Source: Pseudovibrio flavus (GTDB lineage: Bacteria > Pseudomonadota > Alphaproteobacteria > Rhizobiales > Stappiaceae). From it: a DNA stretch of 44,227 nt. Below, in pieces: positions 43,780-44,227 of the stretch (the stretch's first letter is position 1; each line of letters starts with the position of its first letter). The notes under the pieces were generated by a model. That model saw only the letters and a list, made by a program, of their open reading frames with translations, did no database searches and was not told where the DNA came from. The stretch is taken from positions 1 to 44,227 of the forward strand of contig NZ_SMMA01000044.1 of assembly GCF_009711345.1 (NCBI RefSeq), read 5' to 3'. The translations under genes and the position numbers were made by a program.

Positions 43780-44227
43780 ATGCAAAAGGTAGCAATTGTT
43801 ACAGCAGCCGGTAGTGGTATGGGCGCTGCAGCGGCCCGTAAACTAGCTGAAGAGGGATATGCAATCTCTGTTCTTTCCTCTTCCGGCAAAGGTGAGGCTT
43901 TAGCAAATGAATATGGCGGCTTAGGCGTAACGGGTTCAAACCAATCGAACGATGACCTGAAACGGTTAGTGAACCTCACAATGGAAAAGTGGGGCCGTAT
44001 TGATGTTCTTGTAAACAGCGCCGGTCATGGTCCAAGAGCACCAATTTTAGGAATCACAGATGAAGACTGGCACAAGGGTTTGGATGTCTATCTTATGAAT
44101 GTCATCCGCCCCACTCGTCTCGTCGCACCTATAATGAAACAACAGGGCGGCGGAGCTATCATCAATATCTCGACGTTCGCAGCGTTCGAACCAGATCCAG
44201 TCTTTCCAACCTCAGGCGTATTCCGCG
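43780..44227 (+). CDS. Short-chain dehydrogenase/reductase family protein, 3' end outside the window
   Basis: The first 149 codons are visible. The Rossmann motif TAAGSGMG (residues 8-15) and NSAG indicate an NAD(P)-binding SDR. Beyond IINIST the expected Y-x3-K catalytic pair is not seen; the aligned stretch reads PTSGVFR, placing Ser and Arg at those sites. The frame is open to the window end, so the protein is partial. A GGAG site lies upstream of the ATG. It is divergent from a GcvA-like LysR gene that probably regulates it. The substrate is unknown. Confidence 0.85.
   Translation, partial: MQKVAIVTAAGSGMGAAAARKLAEEGYAISVLSSSGKGEALANEYGGLGVTGSNQSNDDLKRLVNLTMEKWGRIDVLVNSAGHGPRAPILGITDEDWHKGLDVYLMNVIRPTRLVAPIMKQQGGGAIINISTFAAFEPDPVFPTSGVFR

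Noticed and set aside
1-44227. CRISPR arrays, tRNA or rRNA genes, insertion sequences, prophage
   Set aside because: No regularly spaced repeats, cloverleaf-like sequences, transposase or phage-like proteins were seen on reading both strands by eye; a tRNAscan/Infernal run would be decisive.

Overview
The window is chromosomal DNA from an alphaproteobacterium, most likely a marine, facultatively anaerobic member of the Rhizobiales/Rhodobacterales side of the class (Pseudovibrio/Stappia-like). This is an inference from gene content and style: a DUF1127 protein with a divergent LysR regulator, TRAP transport, glcDEF, a Cache-type class III cyclase, a CIO-type cytochrome bd oxidase and FnrL-like boxes. 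No rRNA, tRNA, CRISPR array, integrase, transposase or prophage gene was recognised. It reads as core/accessory metabolism with many short transcription units.

Layout. 1-0.9 kb: an unusual wHTH-like protein with one membrane anchor. 0.9-6.1 kb: glycolate oxidase glcD-glcE-glcF with a divergent LysR gene. 6.2-9 kb: a periplasmic cytochrome c, a degenerate solitary LutA-like protein and class II fructose-bisphosphate aldolase. 9-12.1 kb: an amino-acid ABC permease and binding protein (no ATPase nearby) and a Na+/phosphate symporter. 12.1-17.7 kb: LysR and DUF1127 divergent pair with a perfect FNR box between them, a membrane adenylate/guanylate cyclase, rsmE and xseA. 17.8-20.9 kb: a DctPQM TRAP transporter. 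21.2-33.1 kb: a block with a microaerobic and iron flavour: a tandem universal stress protein behind a class II FNR-type promoter, a Pat/YfiQ-type ATP-grasp/GNAT protein broken by one frameshift, a thiamine-pyrophosphate enzyme, feoABC, a DUF805 protein and cytochrome bd (cydAB plus a 46-residue small subunit). 33.1-35.0 kb: an EamA exporter behind a strongly structured leader, and a PcaD-like hydrolase. 35.1-42.4 kb: a very long glutamate synthase large subunit followed on the same strand by a CysJ-type diflavin reductase. 42.8-44.2 kb: a LysR gene divergent from a short-chain dehydrogenase that runs off the window.

Most interesting candidate system: the gltB-like gene (about 1828 codons) has no gltD partner here but is followed 56 bases later by a complete NADPH-FAD-FMN diflavin reductase of the CysJ family, and there is no sulfite reductase hemoprotein (CysI) in the window. 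The GltB-like protein keeps the catalytic Cys, the FMN domain and the GXGXG domain, but has a shortened 3Fe-4S cysteine spacing (C-x5-C-x3-C) and about 180 extra C-terminal residues. Together these suggest a glutamate synthase that takes electrons from a diflavin reductase instead of GltD. This is inference from sequence and context and has not been tested.

Four gene-free stretches exceed 300 bases (7524-7841, 20873-21278, 26634-26947, 42425-42773); each is described in the feature list.
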